A DNA stretch of 23,417 nucleotides. Source: UBA1543 sp964596375 (GTDB lineage Bacteria; Pseudomonadota; Zetaproteobacteria; Mariprofundales; Mariprofundaceae). The notes below the pieces were generated by a model that saw only the letters and a program-made list of their open reading frames with translations, was not told where the DNA came from and did not search any database. The translations under genes and the position numbers were made by a program. Each line of letters begins with the position of its first letter. Position 1 is the stretch's first letter. This document shows, piece by piece, positions 17,182-23,417 of the stretch. Location: NCBI GenBank assembly GCA_964596375.1, contig CAZQTO010000019.1:1-23417 (forward strand), written 5' to 3'.

Positions 17182-17216
17182 AAAAACCCAGCCCCCGCTT
17201 GCGCAGGGAGCCGGGT
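17182..17216 (-). terminator. Intrinsic terminator after the 70-residue protein gene
   Basis: On the minus strand ACCCGGCTCCC pairs with GGGGGCTGGGT (11 bp including two G-U pairs) around the 9-nt loop TGCGCAAGC, followed by TTTTTG. It starts 15 nt after the stop codon of the upstream 70-residue gene. Confidence 0.8.
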
Positions 17217-17231
17217 GAAGCTGTGTCGGGT

Positions 17232-17444
17232 TTAGAACTTGACGCGGTAGTGGGTGTCCAGCCAGCAGCGCGGCAAGGCCTCATCGGATGGAAAGCATAG
17301 CGCCGTCTTTTTCACGCTGACGGGCTCGCCGACTTCCTCACCAGCCTGATAGCGTACGTGCATCGTGCCGGCAGCCGGATTGAACATTTCCTTGGGGTCG
17401 AGTACTTCTACCAAATCACCTGATTTTTTGTCTTTAAGAAACAT
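17232..17444 (-). CDS. Small conserved-type protein of unknown function, 70 residues
   Basis: A 70-residue soluble protein beginning MFLKDKKSGDLVEVLDP and ending in DEALPRCWLDTHYRVKF. From memory, short proteins with an LVEVLD start and a PSGEALPRCW-like end are common in proteobacteria and are often labelled only hypothetical. No signal peptide, membrane helix or metal motif is seen. The ATG at 17444 follows AGGAG at 7 nt; an upstream TTG is not needed. The gene stands alone with its own promoter (17478-17507) and terminator, so it is expected to be regulated apart from orn. Confidence 0.8.
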   Translation of the reverse strand: MFLKDKKSGDLVEVLDPKEMFNPAAGTMHVRYQAGEEVGEPVSVKKTALCFPSDEALPRCWLDTHYRVKF

Positions 17445-17477
17445 GATCAATCTCCTTTTTGCCGAATTGGTAGCACT

Positions 17478-17507
17478 ATTATAGCCAAGGAAAGAGCTTG
17501 CTGCCAG
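17478..17507 (-). promoter_or_regulatory. Sigma70-type promoter of the 70-residue protein gene
   Basis: On the minus strand CTGGCA (17502-17507, four of six bases match -35) and a perfect TATAAT (17478-17483) are separated by 18 nt. The site lies in the 67-nt gap after orn, and the ATG is about 33 nt further on. Position and the perfect -10 make it convincing. Confidence 0.65.
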
Positions 17508-17511
17508 TTGT

Positions 17512-18069
17512 TCACGGGGAAGAGATAAAAAGATTATCGCGGTAGAACTTCAGTTCGGCGATGGAGTCGCGCACGTCGTCCATAGCCAGATGCGAGCCGT
17601 TCTTTGCCGGTGCATTGAGGTTCGGATACCAGCGAGCGGCCAGTTCCTTGATGGTGCTCACATCGATATTGCGATAATGCACCCATGCCTCAAGTGCAGG
17701 CATGTAGCGCACCAGAAAGCGCCGGTCCTGATGAATGGAGTTGCCGCACAATGGTGAGCTTCGTTCAGGCACATGTTGGCGGATAAAGTCGAGCGTGGCC
17801 GCTTCGGCTTCGGCCAGCGTGGTGGTCGAATCCAGCACCCGTTTGGACAGGCCGGATTCGCCATGCTGGCGAACACACCATTCGTTCATCGCATCCAGCG
17901 CCTGCTGATCGTGGTGAACGGCAAGGACCGGTCCTTCAGCGATGGTATTCAACTGGGAGTCGGTAATGATGGTGGCTATTTCCAGGATTGTATCCTGCTC
18001 CGGGTCAAGCCCGGTCATCTCAAGGTCCATCCAGACCAGATGGTTCTTATCAATCTGTGCAGTGCTCAT
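17512..18069 (-). CDS. orn: Oligoribonuclease
   Basis: Cytoplasmic 3'-5' exoribonuclease of the DEDDh family, 185 residues, that degrades the last short RNA fragments including pGpG. Metal-binding residues are D15 and E17 (VWMDLEMTGLDP), D115 (GNSIHQDRRFL), and H160 and D165 (HLAMDDVRDSI), spaced as in Escherichia coli Orn. The length is typical. The ATG has AGGA upstream and lies 9 nt after the pdxB stop, so it is last in the dcd-metF-pdxB-orn group. Confidence 0.97.
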   Translation of the reverse strand: MSTAQIDKNHLVWMDLEMTGLDPEQDTILEIATIITDSQLNTIAEGPVLAVHHDQQALDAMNEWCVRQHGESGLSKRVLDSTTTLAEAEAATLDFIRQHVPERSSPLCGNSIHQDRRFLVRYMPALEAWVHYRNIDVSTIKELAARWYPNLNAPAKNGSHLAMDDVRDSIAELKFYRDNLFISSP

Positions 18070-18078
18070 AACGAAATC

Positions 18079-19266
18079 CTATATAACTTTGATACCCATC
18101 GCCCGAGCCATTTTTAAGGTCAGGGGGTCTGGATGGAGAAAATGTAGCGGAATCTGGCTCCAACTGCGACGCATCGGATAATGCCGACGGAAGGATGCAA
18201 ACTTTCTGGCGATGTCCTTCGCGGGTACCAGGTCGATACTGCGCAGTGCCGCATCATCGTTTGCAATACTGTACATCGCTGTGGCTGCGGCATGCAGATT
18301 ACCCCATACATCGGGGGTGCAGGGGATGTTGATCGGCTGCGCTGTCTCAGGAAGCAGACCTTCCATGCGCCACTGGGTATCCACGCCCAGCCAGCGGCAC
18401 AGGGCCTGCCGGGCAAACAATGTGTTGGCGGCCTTGCCGTCCAGCGAGTGGCCGGCGATATGCGGCGTAGCAATGGCAAGCCGGGGGTGTGCAAGCAGGG
18501 TCGATGAGATAGCCGGTTCATTCTCCCAGCAATCGATGGCTGCGAAGCGGCTTTTGTTGCCATCCAGCCAGTCGGGCAGGGCAGTATTGTCGAGGCAGCT
18601 GCCGCGACTGGTATTGATAATGCCATGGCCCTGAAATCGAGCCAAACGTTCTGCATTAAGCAGGTGCCAGGTTTGATCTTTCCCACTGCGCTTTAAGGGG
18701 GTGTGCAGGCTCAGTATATCGGCGCTGGCCAGAAGTTCGTCGAGTTCGACGAAGTTTTTTGCACCCTCGCTTCTGGCCCGTGGCGGGTCGTTGAGCAGGG
18801 TGTGGATGCCCAGTTTGTCGCAGATGTCGGCCAGTCTTCCGCCGATGCGTCCGGCTCCGATGATACCCAGCGTGATGTCGGGCAGGGCGATCAGGCCGCG
18901 CATATGCAATTCGAGCAGGGTAGTGAGCATGTATTCGATCACCGACCCGGTAGATGAGCCGGCGGCGTTGGCAAAGTGGATGCCGTGTTCGCGCAGCCAT
19001 TTTTTGTCGTAATGATCGTCACCGATGGTGGCGGTGGCGGCAAAGCGGACCGGAGTTCCGGCCAGCAGGGCTTCATTCACCTGCGTGGAGGAGCGGGTGA
19101 TGAGCACATCGGCATGTTGCAGTGCGTTTCTGGTGATGTCGGCCGCTTCCAGAATATTCAGGGAAACATCGTATCCCGGCAGGGTGGAAAACGCTTCTTC
19201 AACCTCCCATATATGGGCGTCGGCAACGATGTTCAGTCTGGAGCCCGGATGGGGAGCGGGGGACAT
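18079..19266 (-). CDS. pdxB: Erythronate-4-phosphate dehydrogenase PdxB
   Basis: NAD-dependent 2-hydroxyacid dehydrogenase of the PdxB type, 395 residues, acting in the DXP-dependent vitamin B6 pathway. Domains are an N-terminal substrate part, the Rossmann fold with GIIGAGRIGGRLADICDKLGI (about 134-154), and a C-terminal dimerisation domain of PdxB type that ordinary D-2-hydroxyacid dehydrogenases lack. Catalytic residues are R221 (NTSRGSCLDN), E250 (CWENEP) and H269 (TPHIAGHS). The C-terminal part (about 290-395) supports PdxB over SerA or other relatives. The ATG lies 10 nt after the metF stop, with AGGG weakly placed. Confidence 0.9.
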   Translation of the reverse strand: MSPAPHPGSRLNIVADAHIWEVEEAFSTLPGYDVSLNILEAADITRNALQHADVLITRSSTQVNEALLAGTPVRFAATATIGDDHYDKKWLREHGIHFANAAGSSTGSVIEYMLTTLLELHMRGLIALPDITLGIIGAGRIGGRLADICDKLGIHTLLNDPPRARSEGAKNFVELDELLASADILSLHTPLKRSGKDQTWHLLNAERLARFQGHGIINTSRGSCLDNTALPDWLDGNKSRFAAIDCWENEPAISSTLLAHPRLAIATPHIAGHSLDGKAANTLFARQALCRWLGVDTQWRMEGLLPETAQPINIPCTPDVWGNLHAAATAMYSIANDDAALRSIDLVPAKDIARKFASFRRHYPMRRSWSQIPLHFLHPDPLTLKMARAMGIKVI

Positions 19267-19276
19267 GCCAGTGTCC

Positions 19277-20140
19277 CTACAGATTTTGGACGATGGCGAT
19301 GGTCGCTTCGGATTTATTCAGGGTATAGAAATGCAGCCCCGGCACGCCGCCAGCCAACAGCTCGGAGCACTGCCTGGTAGCCAACTCAAGGCCGAGCTTT
19401 TTCACTGCATCCAGATCTTCACGGACCGGATTCATTTGCTGATGGACCCAATCGGGGATGCTCGCGCCGCACATGGCGGAAAAACGCACAATCTGGTCGT
19501 AGTTGGTGATCGGCATGATGCCTGGAATCACAGGAATCGTGACGCCTGCCGTGGCCGCCTGATCCAGAAAGCGGAAATAGGCCTCGTTATCGAAGAAATA
19601 CTGGGTGACGGCACAAGTAGCCCCCATATCCTGCTTCATTTTCAGGTAGCGGATATCATCAGCTACGCCACCCTTTGATTCCGGGTGTCCCTCGGGATAG
19701 GTGGCGCAGGCAATAGAGAACGCGTCCTGTTTATGGATGAAGGAAATCAGATCGGTGGCATGGGAAAAGCCGCCGGCCGTGGCCTCGAAACGATCCATGC
19801 CCTCGGGCGGGTCGCCTCTTAAAGCAAGAATGTTTTCGATGCCGGCCGCACGGTATTCATCAAGCAGGGAGGCGATATCGTCGGCCGTGGAGCCTACACA
19901 GGTCAGGTGCGCCACAGGCGACATGCCGGTTTGCTCCTTGATCTGGGTGACGATGCGCCGGGTGCGGTCCTGTGTGGTGCCGCCGGCGCCGTAGGTGACC
20001 GAGATATACGCCGGATTGATGACGCGCAGTTCGTCCAGACAGGTCCACAGGTTCTCTTCACCCTTGTCGGTTTTGGGCGGGAAGAATTCGCAGGAGAATA
20101 GCGGGCCTTTCGCCTGGCTCAGAATATCAGTTAATTTCAT
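19277..20140 (-). CDS. metF: 5,10-methylenetetrahydrofolate reductase MetF
   Basis: FAD enzyme reducing 5,10-methylene-THF to 5-methyl-THF for methionine synthesis, 287 residues. E18 in FSCEFFPPKT and D110 in LALRGDPPEG are at the places of the catalytic Glu and flavin-near Asp of E. coli MetF. Other family segments are SVTYGAGGTTQDRT and VTQYFFDNEAYFRFLD. The length is that of bacterial MetF. The ribosome binding site is weak (GAG). The ATG lies only 1 nt after the original stop of dcd (see there), so translation may depend on coupling with dcd. Confidence 0.96.
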   Translation of the reverse strand: MKLTDILSQAKGPLFSCEFFPPKTDKGEENLWTCLDELRVINPAYISVTYGAGGTTQDRTRRIVTQIKEQTGMSPVAHLTCVGSTADDIASLLDEYRAAGIENILALRGDPPEGMDRFEATAGGFSHATDLISFIHKQDAFSIACATYPEGHPESKGGVADDIRYLKMKQDMGATCAVTQYFFDNEAYFRFLDQAATAGVTIPVIPGIMPITNYDQIVRFSAMCGASIPDWVHQQMNPVREDLDAVKKLGLELATRQCSELLAGGVPGLHFYTLNKSEATIAIVQNL

Positions 20141-20141
20141 T

Positions 20142-20225
20142 CTATAATCTCGGCACGGTCACGCCGGTTTGGCCCTGATATTTGCCGGCTTTATCTTTGT
20201 ATGAGGTTTCGCACTCCTCGTCGGA
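20142..20225 (-). pseudogene. dcd: 3' end of dcd beyond the in-frame stop
   Basis: Twenty-seven codons in the same frame as dcd, from directly after the TAA to a TAG at 20142-20144. They read SDEECETSYKDKAGK, then YQGQTGVTVPRL, the conserved Dcd C-terminus. This is a remnant or unread 3' part of dcd, and it explains the otherwise empty gap before metF. No frameshift is needed to join it to the first part. Confidence 0.88.
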
Positions 20226-20711
20226 TTACAGGAACCGGAACTGGGCCACGCCCTCACCGGCATAAATCTTGGCCGGCAGCGGGGTGGTATTGGAGAACTC
20301 TAGCGTGACATGCCCTTCCCATTCAGGTTCCAGCGGGGTGACGTTCACAATAATGCCGCAACGCGCATAGGTCGATTTGCCAAGGCAGATGGTCAGCACA
20401 CTTCTGGGGATGCGCATGTACTCGACGGTGCGGGCCAGTGCGAAGGAATTCGGCGGGATGATGCACACATCGGCATCCACATCGACAAAGGATGAGGGGC
20501 AGAAGTTCTTGGGATCGACAACAGCCGAATTGATGTTGGTAAAAATCTTGAATTCGTTCGAGCAGCGGACATCGTAGCCGTAAGACGACAGGCCGTAGGA
20601 GACGATACCCGTTCCGTCAGCGGCTTTCTTGATCTGGCCGTCCACAAAGGGCTCGATCATGCCGTGTTCCTGCGCCATGCGGCGAATCCATTTATCCGAT
20701 TTGATGGACAT
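20226..20711 (-). CDS. dcd: dCTP deaminase Dcd, truncated by an in-frame TAA
   Basis: Converts dCTP to dUTP in pyrimidine nucleotide synthesis, homotrimeric in the family. The first 161 residues match Dcd closely: MSIKSDKWIRRMA start, SSYGYDVRC, VDPKNF, PPNSFALARTVEY, GKSTYARCGIIVNVTPLEPEW and E138 (TLEFSN, catalytic Glu). The frame then meets TAA at 20226-20228, where relatives have Glu in LFFESDE. The following in-frame 27 codons still encode the normal C-terminus (20142-20225). The full frame of 189 codons plus stop has the family length. The missing tail holds the KYQGQ segment that binds the dCTP triphosphate in the family, so the product as read is expected to be impaired. The ATG is preceded by GGAGG. 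Sequencing error is the main alternative. Confidence 0.9.
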   Translation of the reverse strand: MSIKSDKWIRRMAQEHGMIEPFVDGQIKKAADGTGIVSYGLSSYGYDVRCSNEFKIFTNINSAVVDPKNFCPSSFVDVDADVCIIPPNSFALARTVEYMRIPRSVLTICLGKSTYARCGIIVNVTPLEPEWEGHVTLEFSNTTPLPAKIYAGEGVAQFRFL

Positions 20712-20766
20712 TGCCCCTCCGGGTTAGCTGTTTGCGATGCGGCAGGATAGCGGCACAGCGGCGCTT

Positions 20767-20807
20767 GCGGAAGCTTTTGACAGAAATGTAGCGGAAGCTT
20801 CTGGCAG
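20767..20807. repeat. Two 17-bp direct repeats between lysR and dcd
   Basis: GCGGAAGCTTTTGACAG (20767-20783) and GCGGAAGCTTCTGGCAG (20791-20807) agree at 15 of 17 bases and start 24 bp apart. The core includes the palindrome AAGCTT. They lie directly after the LysR stop codon and upstream of dcd. They might be paired protein-binding sites acting on the dcd group, or a small local duplication. Confidence 0.55.
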
Positions 20808-20809
20808 CA

Positions 20810-21712
20810 TCAGGCGGAGCGCGCCACCTCTTCAAGCAACCATGTACGGAAGGCTGCCAGTTTTGCCGGCTCTTCACGTTTGGACGACCAGACAAGGTAA
20901 TAGGCGCTGCTGGCCGGTAGGGTATGGCTGAAGGGTTGAATCAGTCTCCCGTCTTTCAGCTCTTCCTGCACCAGCAGGGGATCGATAATGGCCACGCCGA
21001 GTCCGCGGATGGCAGCGGCAATAGCAAAGTTGCGGGTTTCGAACTCCAGTTCGTGACTGGCTTTGAAATCCGGCAGGCCTTCCGCAGCCAGCCATGTTTG
21101 CCAGTCATGCGGGCGCATGTTCGAGTGCAGCAGGGTGTGATGCACAAGGTCGGCGGGTTGTTGCAGCGGTTTGTCGCTTGTCGCCAGTGTCGGGCTGCAC
21201 ACGGGAGCGTAGCGCTCTTCAAGCAGGCGAAGTGCCTTGGTGCCCGGCCACTTCCCCTGCCCGGAGCGAATGGCGCAATCCATGTCATCGCGTGCGAAAT
21301 CAACCAGTTCAATGGAGGTGGAGATGCGCACCTCGATGTCCGGATGTTGCCGTTGAAAGCGATACAGTCGAGGGATAAACCAGCGCATGGCAAAGGTGGA
21401 GAGCATGCTCACGGTCAGAGTGTCGCCGCGCTTTGCCGGTTGCAGGCTGGCCAGCGCATCCGTCAGTTGCGCAAAGGCTGCTTCCACCTGCGGATGCAGC
21501 GAGCGTCCGACTTCGCTGAGTTGCAGGCCCTGCTGGCTGCGAATGAAAAGCCGAACGCCAAGCTGCTCTTCCAGGCCGCGAATCTGGTGGCTCAGTGCCG
21601 ATGCGGTGACAAATAACTCCTCGGCTGCAGCGCGCAGATTGGAATGACGCCCGGCAACGGCAAAGGCGCGCAGGGCATTGAGCGAGGGGAGGCGTCCCGT
21701 CTGTTTAGACAT
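20810..21712 (-). CDS. LysR-family transcriptional regulator, GcvA-like
   Basis: Cytoplasmic DNA-binding regulator of 300 residues. The N-terminal winged helix-turn-helix spans about residues 8-67 (LPSLNALRAFAVAGRHSN, AAAEELFVTASALSHQIRGLE), with the GcvA-type start PSLNALRAF. The effector-binding domain follows (about 95-295), with VSMLSTFAMRWFIPRL typical of the GcvA subgroup. The ligand and targets are unknown. It is divergent from leuC, with only 124 nt between, so it may control leuCD, itself, or genes elsewhere. A palindrome lies directly on its start codon. The ribosome binding site is weak. Confidence 0.9.
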   Translation of the reverse strand: MSKQTGRLPSLNALRAFAVAGRHSNLRAAAEELFVTASALSHQIRGLEEQLGVRLFIRSQQGLQLSEVGRSLHPQVEAAFAQLTDALASLQPAKRGDTLTVSMLSTFAMRWFIPRLYRFQRQHPDIEVRISTSIELVDFARDDMDCAIRSGQGKWPGTKALRLLEERYAPVCSPTLATSDKPLQQPADLVHHTLLHSNMRPHDWQTWLAAEGLPDFKASHELEFETRNFAIAAAIRGLGVAIIDPLLVQEELKDGRLIQPFSHTLPASSAYYLVWSSKREEPAKLAAFRTWLLEEVARSA

Positions 21713-21725
21713 GAGAAAATCTCAT
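21711..21725. promoter_or_regulatory. Palindromic LysR-type site overlapping the lysR start codon
   Basis: ATGAGA-AAA-TCTCAT is a perfect 6-bp inverted repeat with 3-bp spacer and contains a T-N11-A pattern (TGAGAAAATCTCA), the general LysR binding form. It overlaps the regulator's ATG (CAT on plus). Binding here would favour autorepression and could also affect leuC, whose start is about 110 bp away. The site is predicted by position and form only. Confidence 0.45.
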
Positions 21726-21836
21726 CATGGGAACAAGAATATATCGATTTATTTGTTTGTATAGCGTGATTATGCTTCACGACCTATTGAGTTTATCTGG
21801 AAAAGTCGAATGAGATTGTATGCAAAGGAGAGGATG

Positions 21837-23240
21837 ATGGGCAGAACACTGTTCGACAAGGTTTGGGATCAGCATGTCGTCAAGGCAAACGAGGACGGTT
21901 CGACCCTGCTGTATATCGACCGCCATCTGGTGCACGAGGTGACCAGTCCGCAGGCCTTTGAGGGGCTGCGCCTGACCGGGCGCAAGCCGTGGCGCGCATC
22001 TGCTGCCGTGGCCACGCCGGATCACAATGTGCCGACCACCGATCGTGCCAAGGGCATCGTTGATCCGATTTCGCGCATTCAGGTCGAGGCGCTGGATGAT
22101 AACTGCCGCGAATTCGGCATCACGGAATTCGGTATGCACGATGTGCGGCAGGGGGTTGTGCATGTGGTGGGTCCCGAGCAGGGGCTGACTTTACCCGGCA
22201 TGACCGTGGTGTGCGGCGATTCGCATACCTCCACGCACGGCGCATTCGCCTCCATTGCCATGGGCATCGGCACCTCCGAGGTCGAGCATGTATTGGCCAC
22301 CCAGTGCCTGATCCAGAAGAAGCCGATGCGCATGCGTATCCGGGTGGAAGGGGATTTGCCCACGGGAATCACCGGTAAGGATGTCGCCCTGTACATTATC
22401 GGCATTATCGGCACGGCCGGCGGCACGGGCTATGCCATCGAGTTTGCCGGTTCCGCCATCCGTCAGTTGTCCATGGAAGGGCGCATGAGCCTTTGCAATA
22501 TGGCCATCGAGGCCGGTGCGCGCTGCGGCATGGTGGCTGCCGATCAGATCACACTGGATTATGTCAAAGGCCGGCCTTATTCGCCGAAAGCCGAAGACTG
22601 GGATCAAGCGGTTGCTGCCTGGCGTGAACTGCATTCCGATGCGGATGCCGTATTCGACAAAGAGATGCTGTTGCAGGCCGCCGATATTGCGCCGCAGGTC
22701 AGTTGGGGTACGAGCCCGGAGATGGTCTTGCCAGTGACAGCATCGGTACCGCATTTGAAGGATGCGCGCGATGCCGTGCAGCACGAGGGATGGAAGCGGG
22801 CGCTGGAATACATGGGTCTGAAGGAAGGCGTGAAGCTGACCGACATCGCCGTGGATAAGGTGTTTATCGGTTCCTGCACCAATGGCCGTATCGAGGATTT
22901 CCGGGCTGCTGCCGAAGTGGTCAAGGGCAAAAAGGTGGCATCGAATGTCTACCTTGCACTGGCTGTGCCGGGTTCAGGGCTGGTGAAAAAGCAGGCCGAG
23001 GCCGAGGGGCTGGATGAGGTGTTTCGCGCCGCTGGTTTCGAATGGCGTGAACCGGGTTGTTCGATGTGTCTGGCCATGAATGCCGACCGACTGGAGCCGG
23101 GCGAGCGTTGTGCCTCGACCAGCAACCGCAATTTCGAAGGCCGTCAGGGCATGGGCGGGCGCACCCATCTGGTCAGTCCGGCCATGGCTGCGGCTGCGGC
23201 GATTGCCGGCCATTTCGTTGATATTCGCGACTGGAACTAA
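21837..23240 (+). CDS. leuC: 3-isopropylmalate dehydratase large subunit LeuC
   Basis: Large subunit of isopropylmalate isomerase in leucine synthesis, 467 residues, with a 4Fe-4S cluster. Cysteines that bind the cluster are C347 (IGSCTNGRIEDF), C408 and C411 (PGCSMCLAMN). Other family motifs are PDHNVPT, GDSHTSTHGAF and TNRNFEGRQG-like SNRNFEGRQGMGGRTHLVSP. The ATG at 21837 lies 6 nt after AAGGAG; ATGs at 21834 (3 nt from the site) and 21810 are less likely. It is followed by leuD after 11 nt. No leucine-rich leader peptide is seen in the short upstream gap. Confidence 0.97.
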   Translation: MGRTLFDKVWDQHVVKANEDGSTLLYIDRHLVHEVTSPQAFEGLRLTGRKPWRASAAVATPDHNVPTTDRAKGIVDPISRIQVEALDDNCREFGITEFGMHDVRQGVVHVVGPEQGLTLPGMTVVCGDSHTSTHGAFASIAMGIGTSEVEHVLATQCLIQKKPMRMRIRVEGDLPTGITGKDVALYIIGIIGTAGGTGYAIEFAGSAIRQLSMEGRMSLCNMAIEAGARCGMVAADQITLDYVKGRPYSPKAEDWDQAVAAWRELHSDADAVFDKEMLLQAADIAPQVSWGTSPEMVLPVTASVPHLKDARDAVQHEGWKRALEYMGLKEGVKLTDIAVDKVFIGSCTNGRIEDFRAAAEVVKGKKVASNVYLALAVPGSGLVKKQAEAEGLDEVFRAAGFEWREPGCSMCLAMNADRLEPGERCASTSNRNFEGRQGMGGRTHLVSPAMAAAAAIAGHFVDIRDWN

Positions 23241-23251
23241 GGAGAAAGCTC

Positions 23252-23417
23252 ATGCAGGCATTTACAACTTTGAATGGTTTGGTGGCGCCGATGGATCGCG
23301 CCAATGTCGATACCGATGCGATCATTCCCAAGCAATTTTTGAAGAGTATTAAACGCACGGGCTATGGCCCGTTCCTGTTTGACGAGTGGCGTTATGAGGA
23401 TCGCGGTGAGCCGGGGA
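23252..23417 (+). CDS. leuD: 3-isopropylmalate dehydratase small subunit LeuD, N-terminal part (cut by window edge)
   Basis: Partner subunit of LeuC. About 55 codons are visible. The start MQAFTTLNGLVAPMDRANVD and the signature TDAIIPKQFLKSI are those of LeuD, followed by GYGPFLFDEWRY. The ATG lies 7 nt after AAGGAG, which overlaps the leuC stop. The rest lies outside the window. Confidence 0.95.
   Translation, partial: MQAFTTLNGLVAPMDRANVDTDAIIPKQFLKSIKRTGYGPFLFDEWRYEDRGEPG

Noticed and set aside
20141..20225. Possible S-adenosylhomocysteine riboswitch upstream of metF (GAGGAGTGCGAAACC looked similar)
   Set aside because: The whole stretch reads as the conserved C-terminus of Dcd in frame, which explains it better.
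20226..20228. Recoding of the dcd stop as selenocysteine or pyrrolysine
   Set aside because: The codon is TAA, not TGA or TAG, and the family residue here is Glu.

Overview
The window is high-GC, densely packed bacterial DNA of proteobacterial type. It carries a cbb3 cytochrome oxidase operon with its maturation genes, a proteobacterial-type oligoribonuclease, PdxB, a GcvA-like LysR regulator and leuCD. The gene mix recalls microaerophilic chemolithotrophs such as Zetaproteobacteria, but that placement is from memory and was not tested. Nearly everything is on the minus strand; only one secreted protein gene and leuCD are on the plus strand.

Region 1 (1-5741, minus) is a high-affinity terminal oxidase operon, read right to left: ccoN, ccoO, ccoQ, ccoP, an unnamed 37-residue membrane peptide, ccoG, ccoH and the start of ccoI. 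Genes overlap or are about 10 nt apart up to the small peptide. A terminator-like hairpin then separates the structural genes from the assembly genes ccoGHI.

Region 2 (5886-15846, minus) is an energy-reserve cluster, read right to left: a possible 14-codon leader, a 49-codon ORF, a beta-CASP metallo-beta-lactamase protein, glycogen debranching enzyme, phosphoketolase, a type IIIA proton-pumping P-type ATPase, and a PPK2 polyphosphate kinase. It closes with a strong intrinsic terminator. It links glycogen release, acetyl-phosphate production, polyphosphate-nucleotide exchange and proton pumping. No gene for acetate kinase is in the window.

Region 3 (about 15800-17450) looks more AT-rich and accessory. 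It holds an unrecognised secreted protein (plus strand), several inverted and degenerate repeats, tRNA-Phe(GAA) with a hairpin after it, and a 70-residue conserved-type protein with its own promoter and terminator.

Region 4 (17512-21712, minus) is housekeeping: lysR-type regulator, dcd, metF, pdxB and orn, with close spacing from dcd onward. The dcd gene has an in-frame TAA at codon 162. The 27 codons after it are still recognisable as the family's C-terminus and run to within 1 nt of metF, so this is a nonsense change or a sequence error. Region 5 (21837 to the end, plus) is leuC and the start of leuD, divergent from the LysR gene, which has a palindromic LysR-type site on its start codon.
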